The notes: a model not told the origin generated them from the letters alone. A stretch of DNA of 14,669 nt from an uncultured Collinsella sp. (GCA_900549065.1 URNC01000034.1:1-14669), one strand, 5' to 3'. Shown: positions 6,522 through 13,772, counted from the first letter of the stretch. Numbers and translations: made by a program.

Positions 6522-8105
6522 TTATGCCTCCTTATTTCGATCGAACACGATTTGTCCATCCGACATCGTCATATCAACCGCAAGATCGCGTGCGTCGCGA
6601 TAATCGAGGTCGAACACATCCCGATCGAGCACGCAGATATCGGCAAGCTTGCCAACCTCAAGCGTACCCAGCTCGTCTTCGCGCATCAGATCGTACGCGC
6701 CCCCGGCAGTCCAAGCGCGCAAGAGCTCGACAAGCGTCAGCGTGTTGACCTCATTCACGGGCAGTCCGTCGGCGAAGAATCCGCCGCACGCGCTGTAGAT
6801 TGACTCGCCCAGGCTCGGAATCAGCAGCGGCAGATCCGTGCCACAGCACACTGTGCATCCGGAATCTTCCATGCCGCGGCGATTCCAGCTGTGCAAAAGT
6901 CGCGTCTCACCAATTTGTCGACGCATCATCGACAGGCAATCCTCGCGCCGGTCCAGCGTTAGAATCTGCGGATAGACCTCGCAAATTCCACCTAACTTGC
7001 CAAACTCGACAAGATCGGTCGGGTCAGAGTTCTCGAGATCGGTAATCGCATGGCGGCGAAGCATCCGTCCATGCTCGTCTCGAGGCAGCGAGGCATAGAG
7101 CGCCACGGTGCGACGAACGGCGCCATCGCCCTGGCAATGCAAGGAATATCGGAAGCCGTCAGCATCAATTGCACGCAGCTCGTTCTCAATCAGATCCCAC
7201 TCTGGCTCCTCGACGACCGTCTTGCCGGCAGCGCCCGCATCGGCCGAGTCCTCATAGGGGTCTATCATCTCGGCAAGCCCCACCCATACGCCGCGATCGG
7301 TCATACGGTTGAAGCCAGAAAAACGAACGAACGGTCCCCGGAAGCGCTCTCGCGCCTCGCGGGCATATGCCAGATTTGCACCGGCGCCCACCGGCTGCGA
7401 CATCATAGAGACGCGAACCGTCAGCTCACCAGATTCCTCACGGCGAGCCATTTCGTCGGCAAAGCCGTAGTAGTCATCAAACGCCATTTCCTTGATGGCG
7501 GTAACGCCGCGCTCGTTAAGCATGCTCATGTAGTCCGAATACCCAGCACGCACCTCGGGCAGCGCGAGGAAATCGCTCATCATGCGCCAGATCTTCTCGG
7601 CATAGCACGCCTGGGGCGTAAAGCCGTATCGCGCACTGGCGGCAGCATTGAGAACGCAGGTCTCCGCTCCCGGTGTAAAGCAGACGACAGGGATATCGCC
7701 AAAACAATCGTCAAACACAGCTGCCGTATTTGCGTTCTCGGCATCCGATGCCAACGTTTCGGGTAGGTTGTGGCCAAAAACCGCCGCGCAATCCGGATGA
7801 TCTTCTTTCCACGCACGCAAGAGCGACACAGCCTCTTTGGCATCAGCGATGCCGGACAGATCAGAACCCAACGTCCGCAGCGCCCAACCTGTATAGAAGG
7901 TATGCACATCGATCAGGCCAGGCATGACAGTGCGGTCGCCCAGGTCAACTACCTCGTCCGCCTGGGTCAAATACGAAGCTACCTCACACTTGGTGCCAAC
8001 AGCCTCAATTCGATTGCCACGGACCGCTACGAAACCTTCAAACGGCAGGTCCCCCGTACCGGTAAAGACGCTCTTAGTCGTCAGGACCGTCAAACGATCA
8101 GACAT
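6522..8105 (-). CDS. Amidohydrolase, Amidohydro_3/YtcJ-type, with altered HxH metal motif
   Basis: A 527-residue metal-dependent hydrolase of the YtcJ/N-substituted-formamide-deformylase branch, which cleaves amide or related C-N bonds. The N- and C-terminal beta-sandwich pieces are present: GNRIEAVG at 30-37, and TLEVGKLADICVLDRD at 481-496 as the usual amidohydrolase tail. The barrel has IDVHTF at 65-70, SLHCQGDGAV at 321-330 (H323), RRHAITD at 350-356 (H352) and GTDLPL at 422-427 (D424). Most members have HxH at the first site; here it reads H68-T-F70, so one metal ligand is missing. The start chosen is the ATG at 8105, with AGGTGG about 6 bases upstream; a GTG at 8114 is in frame but lies before that site. 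It sits between the transporter (9-base gap) and the epimerase. A plausible role is to free an amine or deblock an acylated Amadori compound before the kinase acts. Confidence 0.82.
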   Translation of the reverse strand: MSDRLTVLTTKSVFTGTGDLPFEGFVAVRGNRIEAVGTKCEVASYLTQADEVVDLGDRTVMPGLIDVHTFYTGWALRTLGSDLSGIADAKEAVSLLRAWKEDHPDCAAVFGHNLPETLASDAENANTAAVFDDCFGDIPVVCFTPGAETCVLNAAASARYGFTPQACYAEKIWRMMSDFLALPEVRAGYSDYMSMLNERGVTAIKEMAFDDYYGFADEMARREESGELTVRVSMMSQPVGAGANLAYAREARERFRGPFVRFSGFNRMTDRGVWVGLAEMIDPYEDSADAGAAGKTVVEEPEWDLIENELRAIDADGFRYSLHCQGDGAVRRTVALYASLPRDEHGRMLRRHAITDLENSDPTDLVEFGKLGGICEVYPQILTLDRREDCLSMMRRQIGETRLLHSWNRRGMEDSGCTVCCGTDLPLLIPSLGESIYSACGGFFADGLPVNEVNTLTLVELLRAWTAGGAYDLMREDELGTLEVGKLADICVLDRDVFDLDYRDARDLAVDMTMSDGQIVFDRNKEA

Positions 8106-8114
8106 CACAACCAC

Positions 8115-9578
8115 CTACACCGGAAGCATGCCAGAGATTGCCGTTACGATCAGGCCAAAGACGACCATGAAAATGAAGAACTTCCAAATGGTCTTCCACC
8201 ATTGGCCAAACGAAATCCTAGCCACGGCAAGACCGGCGACCGTCATGCCCGCCACGGGGCTGATGGTGTTGATGGTCTGGTTGGCAAACTGGAGCGCGGT
8301 GACGGCCGCCTCGGGATTGAGGCCCATGAGCTCGGTCAGGGGGCCCATAACGGGCATGGTGAGCGCCGCCAGGCCAGAACTCGAGGGAACCAGCAAAGAG
8401 AGCAGGCCAAGGACGACATACATAAACGTGGTGTAGACGGCGGCGGGTGCACCGGCGAGCGCGGTAGCGAGCGCCTGGAGGATGGTGTCGATGATCATGC
8501 CGCCCTCGGCGATGACCAGAATACCGCGAGCGATACCGATAACGACGGCAGCGTACGCAAAGTCGGCGAGACCCTTAACGAACTCCTCTGCGATCGTCTG
8601 CTGGTCAAGGCCGCCCAGGATACCGGCAAGCAAGCCCATGCCAAGGAACACGGCGGAAATCTGATTCATGTACCAGCCCTGGGTAACAAGACCCCAGACG
8701 ATAATGCCCATACCGCAAGCAAAATCGATAAGCACGAGCTTCTGACGGATAGTGAACTCTTCCTCGATGGAGGCATCGGTCACGGAAAACTCAACACGTT
8801 TGAGCTTATCGTCCTCGTACACAATGGACGACTCGGGGTTTTTCTTGACGCGCATGGCGTAGCGCATGGCCCATGCGATACCGACGGCAGTGAAGATGAC
8901 CCAAGAAACGGCGCGCAGCCACAGTTGCGGATTACCTTCGATGCCAATGATGCCTTGGGCGATCAAAACATTAAACGGGTCGATGGTCGAAGCACAATAT
9001 CCCAGGTTAGGACCAAGGAAGCAGATGATGAATGCCGTCATCGAGTCATAGCCGATACCCATCATGATGGGAATGAAGATGGCATAGAACGGCAGGGCTT
9101 CCTCAGACATGCCAAACGTAGTGCCGCAAATGGACAGCAATGTCATCGTGATGGGAATGATGAGGATGTCCTTGTTCTTGAGCTTTTTAATCACACGGCT
9201 CATGCCGGCATTCAAAGCGTTGGTCTTAGTGATGATCGCGAACGATCCGCCAATCAATAAGACGAACGCAACGACGTCGGCAGCCTCCTGGATGCCCTTA
9301 GTGGGCGCTTGCAGGACCGCGAAGATATCCTGGCCCAGATTGATGGTCTCGCCGGTCTCGGAATCGGTGTAGTTCTTATCGACCTGTTCATAGGTTCCAG
9401 CAACGGCGACCTCACGCTCGCCCGCCGCTGTCGAAATCGTCTTGCGCTGATACTGACCAGAGGGAACGATCCAAGTCAAGACCGCAAAGACAACGATCAG
9501 CAAGAACATAATCGTATAGACATGCGGTAATTTGAACTTAAAACGTCTGTTTGTCTTCTTCGCCTTCGTATCTGACAT
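8115..9578 (-). CDS. YfcC/DcuC-family inner-membrane transporter
   Basis: A 487-residue polytopic membrane protein of the YfcC family (DcuC/ion-transporter superfamily). Members carry C4-dicarboxylates, basic amino acids or small peptide-like compounds, but substrates are mostly unproven. The N-terminus is basic (KAKKTNRRFKFKLP). The first membrane helix and following motif run through VYTIMFLLIVVFAVLTWIVP at 20-39, then SGQY. The conserved half-repeats are GMSEEALPFYAIFIP at 156-170 with DPFNVLIAQG at 200-209, and VPSSSGLAALTMPVMGPL at 397-414. About 12 hydrophobic segments are seen. The start chosen is the ATG at 9578, with GGAGGT 5 bases upstream; the ORF stays open 65 codons further but crosses the palindrome at 9621-9643. 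It is the first structural gene of the catabolic locus, in the position where E. coli frl has the unrelated APC-type permease FrlA. Confidence 0.83.
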   Translation of the reverse strand: MSDTKAKKTNRRFKFKLPHVYTIMFLLIVVFAVLTWIVPSGQYQRKTISTAAGEREVAVAGTYEQVDKNYTDSETGETINLGQDIFAVLQAPTKGIQEAADVVAFVLLIGGSFAIITKTNALNAGMSRVIKKLKNKDILIIPITMTLLSICGTTFGMSEEALPFYAIFIPIMMGIGYDSMTAFIICFLGPNLGYCASTIDPFNVLIAQGIIGIEGNPQLWLRAVSWVIFTAVGIAWAMRYAMRVKKNPESSIVYEDDKLKRVEFSVTDASIEEEFTIRQKLVLIDFACGMGIIVWGLVTQGWYMNQISAVFLGMGLLAGILGGLDQQTIAEEFVKGLADFAYAAVVIGIARGILVIAEGGMIIDTILQALATALAGAPAAVYTTFMYVVLGLLSLLVPSSSGLAALTMPVMGPLTELMGLNPEAAVTALQFANQTINTISPVAGMTVAGLAVARISFGQWWKTIWKFFIFMVVFGLIVTAISGMLPV

Positions 9579-9620
9579 AGATACCTCCAAAGAACTCGAG
9601 ACTGCATCGCATCTCGCTTC

Positions 9621-9643
9621 AACGTTTGCACAATGCAAACGTT
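9621..9643. promoter_or_regulatory. Perfect 10-3-10 palindrome, candidate operator of the catabolic operon
   Basis: AACGTTTGCA (9621-9630) and TGCAAACGTT (9634-9643) are exact reverse complements separated by CAA. The site ends 43 bases before the transporter ATG and lies in the only region that can hold the promoter for the five structural genes. It is likely a dimeric regulator site. The GntR/HutC protein encoded next to it is the first candidate, but a LacI-family or catabolite regulator cannot be excluded. No clear -35/-10 pair was identified around it. Confidence 0.62.
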
Positions 9644-9746
9644 CTATGACGTCCCATAGATTACCAGCAGCTTTTTCCTTCATCAAGATAATTTCAAACT
9701 GATTGCCACAACGCGGTTGAACGGTTGCGTTTGCGCCGTGAACGGT

Positions 9747-9786
9747 ATGGAAACGCCCGGTGAGATGATCCACCGGGCGTTTCCAT
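9747..9786 (-). terminator. 16-bp perfect hairpin downstream of the gntR-like gene
   Basis: ATGGAAACGCCCGGTG (9747-9762) pairs perfectly with 9771-9786 across an 8-base loop. It begins 10 bases after the stop codon of the regulator gene. There is no long T-run after the stem on the minus strand, so it may act as a weak terminator, an RNA stabiliser or both. It marks off the regulator from the transporter gene. Confidence 0.65.
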
Positions 9787-9796
9787 TCGCAATGTC

Positions 9797-10540
9797 CTAG
9801 ATGTCAAAAACGTAGCGAGACCCAACGATTCGCTGACGACCGATGATAAACGGCCGCCGCTGCTCATCGAAAAAGAAGGCTTCCATATAAAACAAGGGTT
9901 CGCCAACGGGAACTGCCAACAGTCGAGCGACCTCGGGCGACGCGCACGCGATCTCGAGCGTGCACGGGTCGGTAAACGCGGGCGTGCGGCCCGTCCGGTT
10001 GCGCACGAACTCAAAAATGGATTGGTTAGATAGAGGTGCCGTTGATAGATAGGCGTTGTCCTCGTAAACGTATATGTTGTTCTCGAGCATGACAGGGACG
10101 CCATCGGCAGTACGCACGCGCTCAACGCAAATCAAGTCAGTTCCAACGGAAACACCAAAGAACTGCGCTTCAGTGGAATCCGCCGGCAGTATCTTTCTCG
10201 AAATGACGCACGCCCCCGGCTCCATTCCGTTAGCGCGGCATGCGTCCGAAAAACTCTGGACGTCATCCTTCTGGCGAATCTTGCGCTTAAGCTTGGGGGC
10301 ATTGACAAACGTGCCTTTCCCCTGCCGCTTCGTTAGATAGCCCTGTTGGACGAGCTCCTCAATAGCGCGTCGCACGGTAACGCGGCCAACTTTATAGCTC
10401 TCAGCCAATTCGAATTCGTTGGGTATCCGCGCGCCCGCCTTGTAGGCACCGGAATTGATTTCGTTTTTAATGATATCGATAACCTGTTGGTACAGCGGTA
10501 TCGCTGCTTTACCGTCAGTTAGTCCTTCAGTCGGTGGCAT
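9797..10540 (-). CDS. GntR-family (HutC subfamily) transcriptional regulator, FrlR-like
   Basis: A 247-residue two-domain regulator. The winged helix-turn-helix occupies residues 14-80. It includes IPLYQQVIDIIKNEI at 14-28, the GntR signature PNEFELAESYKVGRVTVRRA at 40-59, and the wing GYLTKRQGKGTFV at 67-79. From about residue 95 to the end is a UTRA ligand-binding domain, with GVPVMLENNIYV and the closing strands PFIIGRQRIVGSRYVFDI. HutC-type regulators usually bind phosphorylated sugars or small catabolites and repress the adjacent operon; FrlR of E. coli is of this type. The start at 10540 has GAGAGGG about 4 bases upstream. The gene is transcribed in the same direction as the catabolic genes it probably controls, separated by the hairpin at 9747-9786 and the palindrome at 9621-9643. 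Confidence 0.88.
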   Translation of the reverse strand: MPPTEGLTDGKAAIPLYQQVIDIIKNEINSGAYKAGARIPNEFELAESYKVGRVTVRRAIEELVQQGYLTKRQGKGTFVNAPKLKRKIRQKDDVQSFSDACRANGMEPGACVISRKILPADSTEAQFFGVSVGTDLICVERVRTADGVPVMLENNIYVYEDNAYLSTAPLSNQSIFEFVRNRTGRTPAFTDPCTLEIACASPEVARLLAVPVGEPLFYMEAFFFDEQRRPFIIGRQRIVGSRYVFDI

Positions 10541-10566
10541 ATACCCTCTCCCAGCCCAATTAAGTC

Positions 10567-10607
10567 AAAAGCGGGCTTAAGGGCATTCAGCAAGTCCTTA
10601 AGCCCGC
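10567..10607 (-). terminator. Intrinsic terminator after the beta-phosphoglucomutase-like gene
   Basis: GCGGGCTTAAGG (10571-10582) and CCTTAAGCCCGC (10596-10607) form a perfect 12-bp stem around a 13-base loop. On the minus strand it is followed by TTTT (10570-10567). It lies 84 bases past the HAD gene stop and only 27 bases before the gntR-like ATG. Confidence 0.78.
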
Positions 10608-10610
10608 ATT

Positions 10611-10625
10611 AGCATAAAGTATGCT
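10611..10625. promoter_or_regulatory. Small perfect inverted repeat upstream of the gntR-like gene
   Basis: AGCATA (10611-10616) and TATGCT (10620-10625) are exact inverted copies around AAG. A minus-strand promoter-like pair, TTGGTG then TATGCT with a 17-base spacer, overlaps it. The site sits next to the terminator stem at 10571-10607, so transcription of gntR from here would have to pass that hairpin. Possible autoregulatory site; weak evidence. Confidence 0.3.
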
Positions 10626-10690
10626 TGCTGCCGCACCAAAATGTCGGGTATTTACTCATCAGACCCGAAAAACGCGCAACTACCTCACCC

Positions 10691-11350
10691 CTAAGAAAGC
10701 GCGAGCAGCTCCGGCAGCTGGTCGATAATCTTGTCCGCGGCATCCTGGCTAAAGCCAAAGCGCTCCTCGCGCTTGGCAATGACTGTCAGGCCGGCTCGCT
10801 TGCCGGCAGTGATACCAGGCACCGAATCCTCGACGCAGCAGCAGCGATTCGCGGGCAGCCCCAGCAGGTCCAGCGCATGCAGGTAGATGTCGGGCTCGGG
10901 CTTGCTCTCCTTAAACTGCTCGCCGCTCACCACATACTCAAAGGCATCCGACAGCCCGCATGCGTTGAGCACTTCCTCGATGCTAACCATGGGAGACGAG
11001 CTGGCAAGCGCCACGCGAACGCCACGGCGCGGCAGCTCTCGAATCGTATCCACGGCGCCTGGGTTAATCAAAGCCTGATAGTCGCGCGGACGCTCACGCG
11101 CCCACTCGTCCCAACGGGCCAACGCTTCCTCGCCAGTGAAGTGCCCCTTACCGGCGCGCTCAAACCAATCGACCAGCATATGCAGGAAGAACTGATGCGA
11201 GGTACCGACCTGCCCATTCAACTCCTCTTGAGTCAGATTAAGCCCAAGCTCCTTGGCAAACGCGGCAGTCTCGCCCAGGTAGTAATACTCGGTATCGACA
11301 ATGACGCCGTCCATGTCAAAGATAACGGCGTCGAACGGAAATGCGGACAC
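10691..11350 (-). CDS. HAD-superfamily hydrolase, beta-phosphoglucomutase/sugar-phosphatase-like
   Basis: A 219-residue HAD subfamily IA protein with a helical cap. The motifs are all present: motif I FDMDGVIVDTE at 11-21 with D12 as nucleophile and D14 as acid/base, motif II SSS at 117-119, motif III K150 in KPEPDIY, and motif IV VEDS at 173-176. Family members are beta-phosphoglucomutases or small sugar phosphatases; sequence alone does not decide. The start chosen is the GTG at 11350, with GGGAGG about 6 bases upstream. An ATG at 11398 is in frame, but its first codons would lie in the terminator hairpin 11370-11391 and add a poor N-terminus. The gene may depend on read-through from the Cof-type gene. 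A terminator follows at 10567-10607. Confidence 0.85.
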   Translation of the reverse strand: MSAFPFDAVIFDMDGVIVDTEYYYLGETAAFAKELGLNLTQEELNGQVGTSHQFFLHMLVDWFERAGKGHFTGEEALARWDEWARERPRDYQALINPGAVDTIRELPRRGVRVALASSSPMVSIEEVLNACGLSDAFEYVVSGEQFKESKPEPDIYLHALDLLGLPANRCCCVEDSVPGITAGKRAGLTVIAKREERFGFSQDAADKIIDQLPELLALS

Positions 11351-11365
11351 GGCACCCTCCCTAAC

Positions 11366-11391
11366 AAAAGGGCGCCTGCAAGCAGGCGCCC
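11366..11391 (-). terminator. Intrinsic terminator between the two HAD genes
   Basis: GGGCGCCTGC (11370-11379) and GCAGGCGCCC (11382-11391) form a perfect stem. On the minus strand TTTTGTT follows immediately. It lies 22 bases after the Cof-type gene stop, and its T-run ends only 15 bases before the GTG start of the next gene, just ahead of that gene's ribosome site. Confidence 0.82.
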
Positions 11392-11413
11392 AAACCATGC
11401 ATTATCGGCGATT

Positions 11414-12256
11414 CTAACCCAGCAGCTTATCCAGCGCCATTGCAATACCATCTTCGTTGTTATCGGCGGTCACCATCTGGGCCACAGCCTTGACCTCATC
11501 GACGGCGTTGCCCATGGCAACACCGGTTCCGGCCCACTCAATCATGGACTTGTCGTTCTGGCCGTCGCCAAACGATACGACCTCACTGGCATCGATGCCG
11601 AGCTTGGGCAGGGCACCCTCGAGCGCACGGGCCTTGTCGATACCGGGCGCCGTGTACTCAAAGTACCAGTCGGCCGTAAACATGCCCGAAAGCGTCTGCT
11701 TAAAGGGCGCATACATTTCCTCGTAATGCGCCTGCAGGTAGGCCGGATCACCCGCCGTCAGCAGCTTGTCCACGGGATAAGTGTCCACGACCTCATGCAA
11801 GCTCTCGACCTCGCGGATCTTAAGGTCGCAGGCATCGCGCTCGTATTTGACGATGTTTTTCCGCGAGCCATCCGGCAGCGTAATCATGCAGTGGTACGAG
11901 TCCTCAACATGCAAGTCGCGACCAAGCGAGATCATGGGGATCACATCATAGTTTTGCAGGTGATCAATCAGACGGTGCAGTTCGTCAGCCGGCATGGCCT
12001 GGTCAAAAAGGACCTCATCGGTCTGAGCGTCGACCACATGCGCGCCATTGAAAGCGACTAGCAGACCGTCATGGTTTTGGAGGTCGAGCTCCTGCGCCAA
12101 GGCGTGCAGTCCCCATGCGGGACGGCCCGACGCCAAGATGAGCTTAATGCCCGACTCCTGCGCCGCGAGCAGCTTCTCGCGCGTACGCGGGCTGATGACC
12201 TTTTGATCGTTGGTGAGCGTACCGTCGATATCCATTGCGATGGCTTTGATTGCCAT
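11414..12256 (-). CDS. Cof-type HAD-IIB phosphatase
   Basis: A 280-residue HAD phosphatase with the C2B-type cap. Motif I is MDIDGTLTND from residue 8 (D9, D11). Motif II is ASGRP at 42-46, with the motif III lysine likely K208 in GIDKARAL. Motif IV is SFGDGQNDKSMIEWAG at 228-243, followed by GVAMGNA. Cof-family enzymes dephosphorylate varied metabolites such as sugar phosphates and pyridoxal phosphate, so no specific substrate is assigned. The start chosen is the ATG at 12256, with GGGAGG about 6 bases upstream; an in-frame extension to 12307 begins ahead of that site. It ends just before the terminator at 11366-11391. The 149 bases up to the deoC-like gene hold no clear promoter or terminator. 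Confidence 0.87.
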   Translation of the reverse strand: MAIKAIAMDIDGTLTNDQKVISPRTREKLLAAQESGIKLILASGRPAWGLHALAQELDLQNHDGLLVAFNGAHVVDAQTDEVLFDQAMPADELHRLIDHLQNYDVIPMISLGRDLHVEDSYHCMITLPDGSRKNIVKYERDACDLKIREVESLHEVVDTYPVDKLLTAGDPAYLQAHYEEMYAPFKQTLSGMFTADWYFEYTAPGIDKARALEGALPKLGIDASEVVSFGDGQNDKSMIEWAGTGVAMGNAVDEVKAVAQMVTADNNEDGIAMALDKLLG

Positions 12257-12405
12257 ATATGCCTCCCTGTCATTGAACAACCTTGTCTGAGCCATCATAC
12301 AGAACACCCATCGCGACTCCGTTTACAACGGGCAAAAAGTCATATTGTCTCGAACATGAACGGCGCGTAGTCGTGAAGCTTTATTGCTCAGGTCAAATAC
12401 GTCTG

Positions 12406-13080
12406 CTAGCGACGCTCATCCGTCGGTGCGCCGTCGACGATCGCGATGCCCGCCGAGGCACCCAACGCGCTGGCGCCGGCCTCGATGAATGCGCAAGCCT
12501 CTTCGTAATTATGGATACCGCCCGCCGCCTTGATTGCCACGGCATCGCCGAGCACCTCGTGCATCAGCCGCACGTCCTCGAGCTTAGCACCGCCAAAGCT
12601 TCTGCCAGTCGATGTCTTAAGGAATCCCGGCTTGGCCTCCAGCGCGATCTCGCATACACGGCGCTTGGCGGCGTCGTCGCCGTCCAGTTTGCACATCTCG
12701 ACGATCACCTTGTCAGTGATGCCATGCGCGCGACAAAAATCAGCAATGGTAGTCATCTCGCGCTCGATGGCATCAAAATCGCGGTTCTCAACCGACTCCT
12801 GATTCAAAACGTAGTCAATCTCGGTAAAGCCACACGCAGCGTATTCCTCAAACCTCGCAAGCTTCTCCTCAAGCGTCATAGTGCCCTGGGGAAAGTCGAT
12901 AGCGCCGGCAAGGATGATGTCAGAGTCCTCGAGCATGGCACGGCCCGTCTCGTACTCCTGCAGGTTCGCAAATACGCAGCGAAAGTTGTACTTTAACGCC
13001 TTCTCGACATATTGCTCAAACGTGTCCTCGGGGGGATCGATATAGTCGATGTATTTGTTGATGGGTTTGGCAAGCGTCAT
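12406..13080 (-). CDS. deoC: Deoxyribose-phosphate aldolase, DeoC-like
   Basis: A 224-residue class I aldolase of the DeoC family, which reversibly cleaves 2-deoxyribose 5-phosphate to acetaldehyde and glyceraldehyde 3-phosphate in deoxynucleoside breakdown. The Schiff-base lysine is K155 in GFLKTSTGRSFGG. The second active-site lysine is K184 in AIKAAGGI, and the expected aspartate is D89 in TEIDYVLN. The phosphate-binding end GASALGASAGIAIV is at residues 202-215. The residue after KTSTG is Arg. The N-terminus is divergent from E. coli DeoC, and AGAIDFPQG at 58-66 replaces the usual GFPLG-type loop, so a related aldolase specificity is possible. The ATG at 13080 has AAGGAGG 6 bases upstream. 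The neighbours are HAD phosphatases; no other deo genes are visible. Confidence 0.86.
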   Translation of the reverse strand: MTLAKPINKYIDYIDPPEDTFEQYVEKALKYNFRCVFANLQEYETGRAMLEDSDIILAGAIDFPQGTMTLEEKLARFEEYAACGFTEIDYVLNQESVENRDFDAIEREMTTIADFCRAHGITDKVIVEMCKLDGDDAAKRRVCEIALEAKPGFLKTSTGRSFGGAKLEDVRLMHEVLGDAVAIKAAGGIHNYEEACAFIEAGASALGASAGIAIVDGAPTDERR

Positions 13081-13114
13081 GCTGGGCCTCCTTGTTCAGG
13101 ACTGACAACCGATT

Positions 13115-13138
13115 CGTGGTTTCACGCGAAAAACCACG
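13115..13138. promoter_or_regulatory. Inverted repeat in the leader of the deoC-like gene
   Basis: CGTGGTTT (13115-13122) and AAACCACG (13131-13138) are exact inverted copies around 8 bases. The repeat sits 35-58 bases before the deoC-like ATG. No T-run follows on the minus strand, so an operator or leader hairpin is more likely than a terminator. Confidence 0.45.
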
Positions 13139-13199
13139 TTCAATGTACGCCCGGCATGCAAGGACAGCGTCCGCATTCCGACAAGTGGTATGAAATTAG

Positions 13200-13219
13200 C
13201 TGTAAACGTATATTTACAG
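13200..13219. promoter_or_regulatory. Inverted repeat upstream of the deoC-like gene, candidate regulator site
   Basis: CTGTAAA (13200-13206) and TTTACAG (13213-13219) are exact inverted copies around CGTATA. It lies about 120 bases before the deoC-like ATG in an AT-rich patch. The half-site TGTAAA is seen in operators of several repressor families, so the cognate protein cannot be named. Confidence 0.4.
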
Positions 13220-13296
13220 ACAGCGAATGGCACCGCACGCGGATGCCGACAGCAAGACATCCCCCCTCAATACACCCTCATGCCCATTTAAATAGC

Positions 13297-13330
13297 AAGG
13301 GGCCCGTATCTGTTGGGATACGGGCCCCTT
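13297..13330. terminator. 14-bp perfect hairpin, terminator-like, no assigned gene
   Basis: AAGGGGCCCGTATC (13297-13310) and its exact complement (13317-13330) enclose TGTTGG. The T-run is only three bases on the plus side and absent on the minus side. No recognisable gene ends next to it on either strand. It may end an unseen small RNA or decayed gene to the right, or insulate the deoC-like promoter region. Confidence 0.55.
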
Positions 13331-13772
13331 TCGGCCGTGACCTATCTCAGCAACAAAGACTACTTGCGGTGAGCGCGGTAGAACTCGATCGCACCATCTT
13401 ATCCGAGCCGGGGCACGTTCGCATAGCGTGGCGCGTGACGGTTGCAAAACCACCCCATTTGAAACAAACGCAAAAAAGTACTTGCAAAGCCACGTTCCGA
13501 CATATAAGTTGATAAAAGACCGCCGTTGCGGTTTTAAGTAGATCGAGCATATGAAGTTTCAGTTTTTAGCGTGTAAGAGAAAGAAGATCGGCAAAGTACA
13601 GCCCCAAACGCAATGACAACTTAATGAGGTAACTGCCACATGTGAGGCACCCGGGGCATTGCTGTCTCGATTTTGAGCACGATGCCTTCCGCCTTGCATG
13701 GGCCGTTCCATCCCGCCCCTGCAGCAACTGCCTCACGGGCTCATTGAAAACCGCATAGCACCCCAACGTCAG
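13331..13772. other. Region without a recognised gene
   Basis: About 440 bases with no ORF that looks like a conserved protein on either strand. It contains a short hairpin, ACCGC-CGTT-GCGGT followed by TTT on the plus strand (13519-13535) and by CTTTT on the minus strand. It also has a weak plus-strand promoter-like pair, TTGCAA at 13482-13487 and TATAAG at 13503-13508, but the 15-base spacer is short. The DNA could hold a small RNA or remnants of a lost gene; nothing firmer is visible. Confidence 0.4.

Noticed and set aside
7770..9260. 496-codon plus-strand ORF opposite the transporter and amidohydrolase genes
   Set aside because: Its product is rich in His, Asp, Asn and Arg with no fold-like pattern. 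It is the mirror of a GC-rich third-position bias in real minus-strand genes that have clear family motifs.
10649..10673. Inverted repeat TCGGGT/ACCCGA between the HAD gene and the gntR-like gene
   Set aside because: Only six paired bases with a long loop and no T-run in the correct direction; the nearby 12-bp stem is the convincing terminator.
10625..12061. 478-codon plus-strand ORF opposite the two HAD genes
   Set aside because: It overlaps two minus-strand genes carrying complete HAD motifs. It has no ribosome site or recognisable domain.
13642..13758. 38-residue plus-strand GTG-started ORF with two Cys pairs (HCC and CSNC)
   Set aside because: It is short, with a poor start context (GAGGT about 10 bases upstream) and no family resemblance. 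It could be real but cannot be supported from sequence alone.
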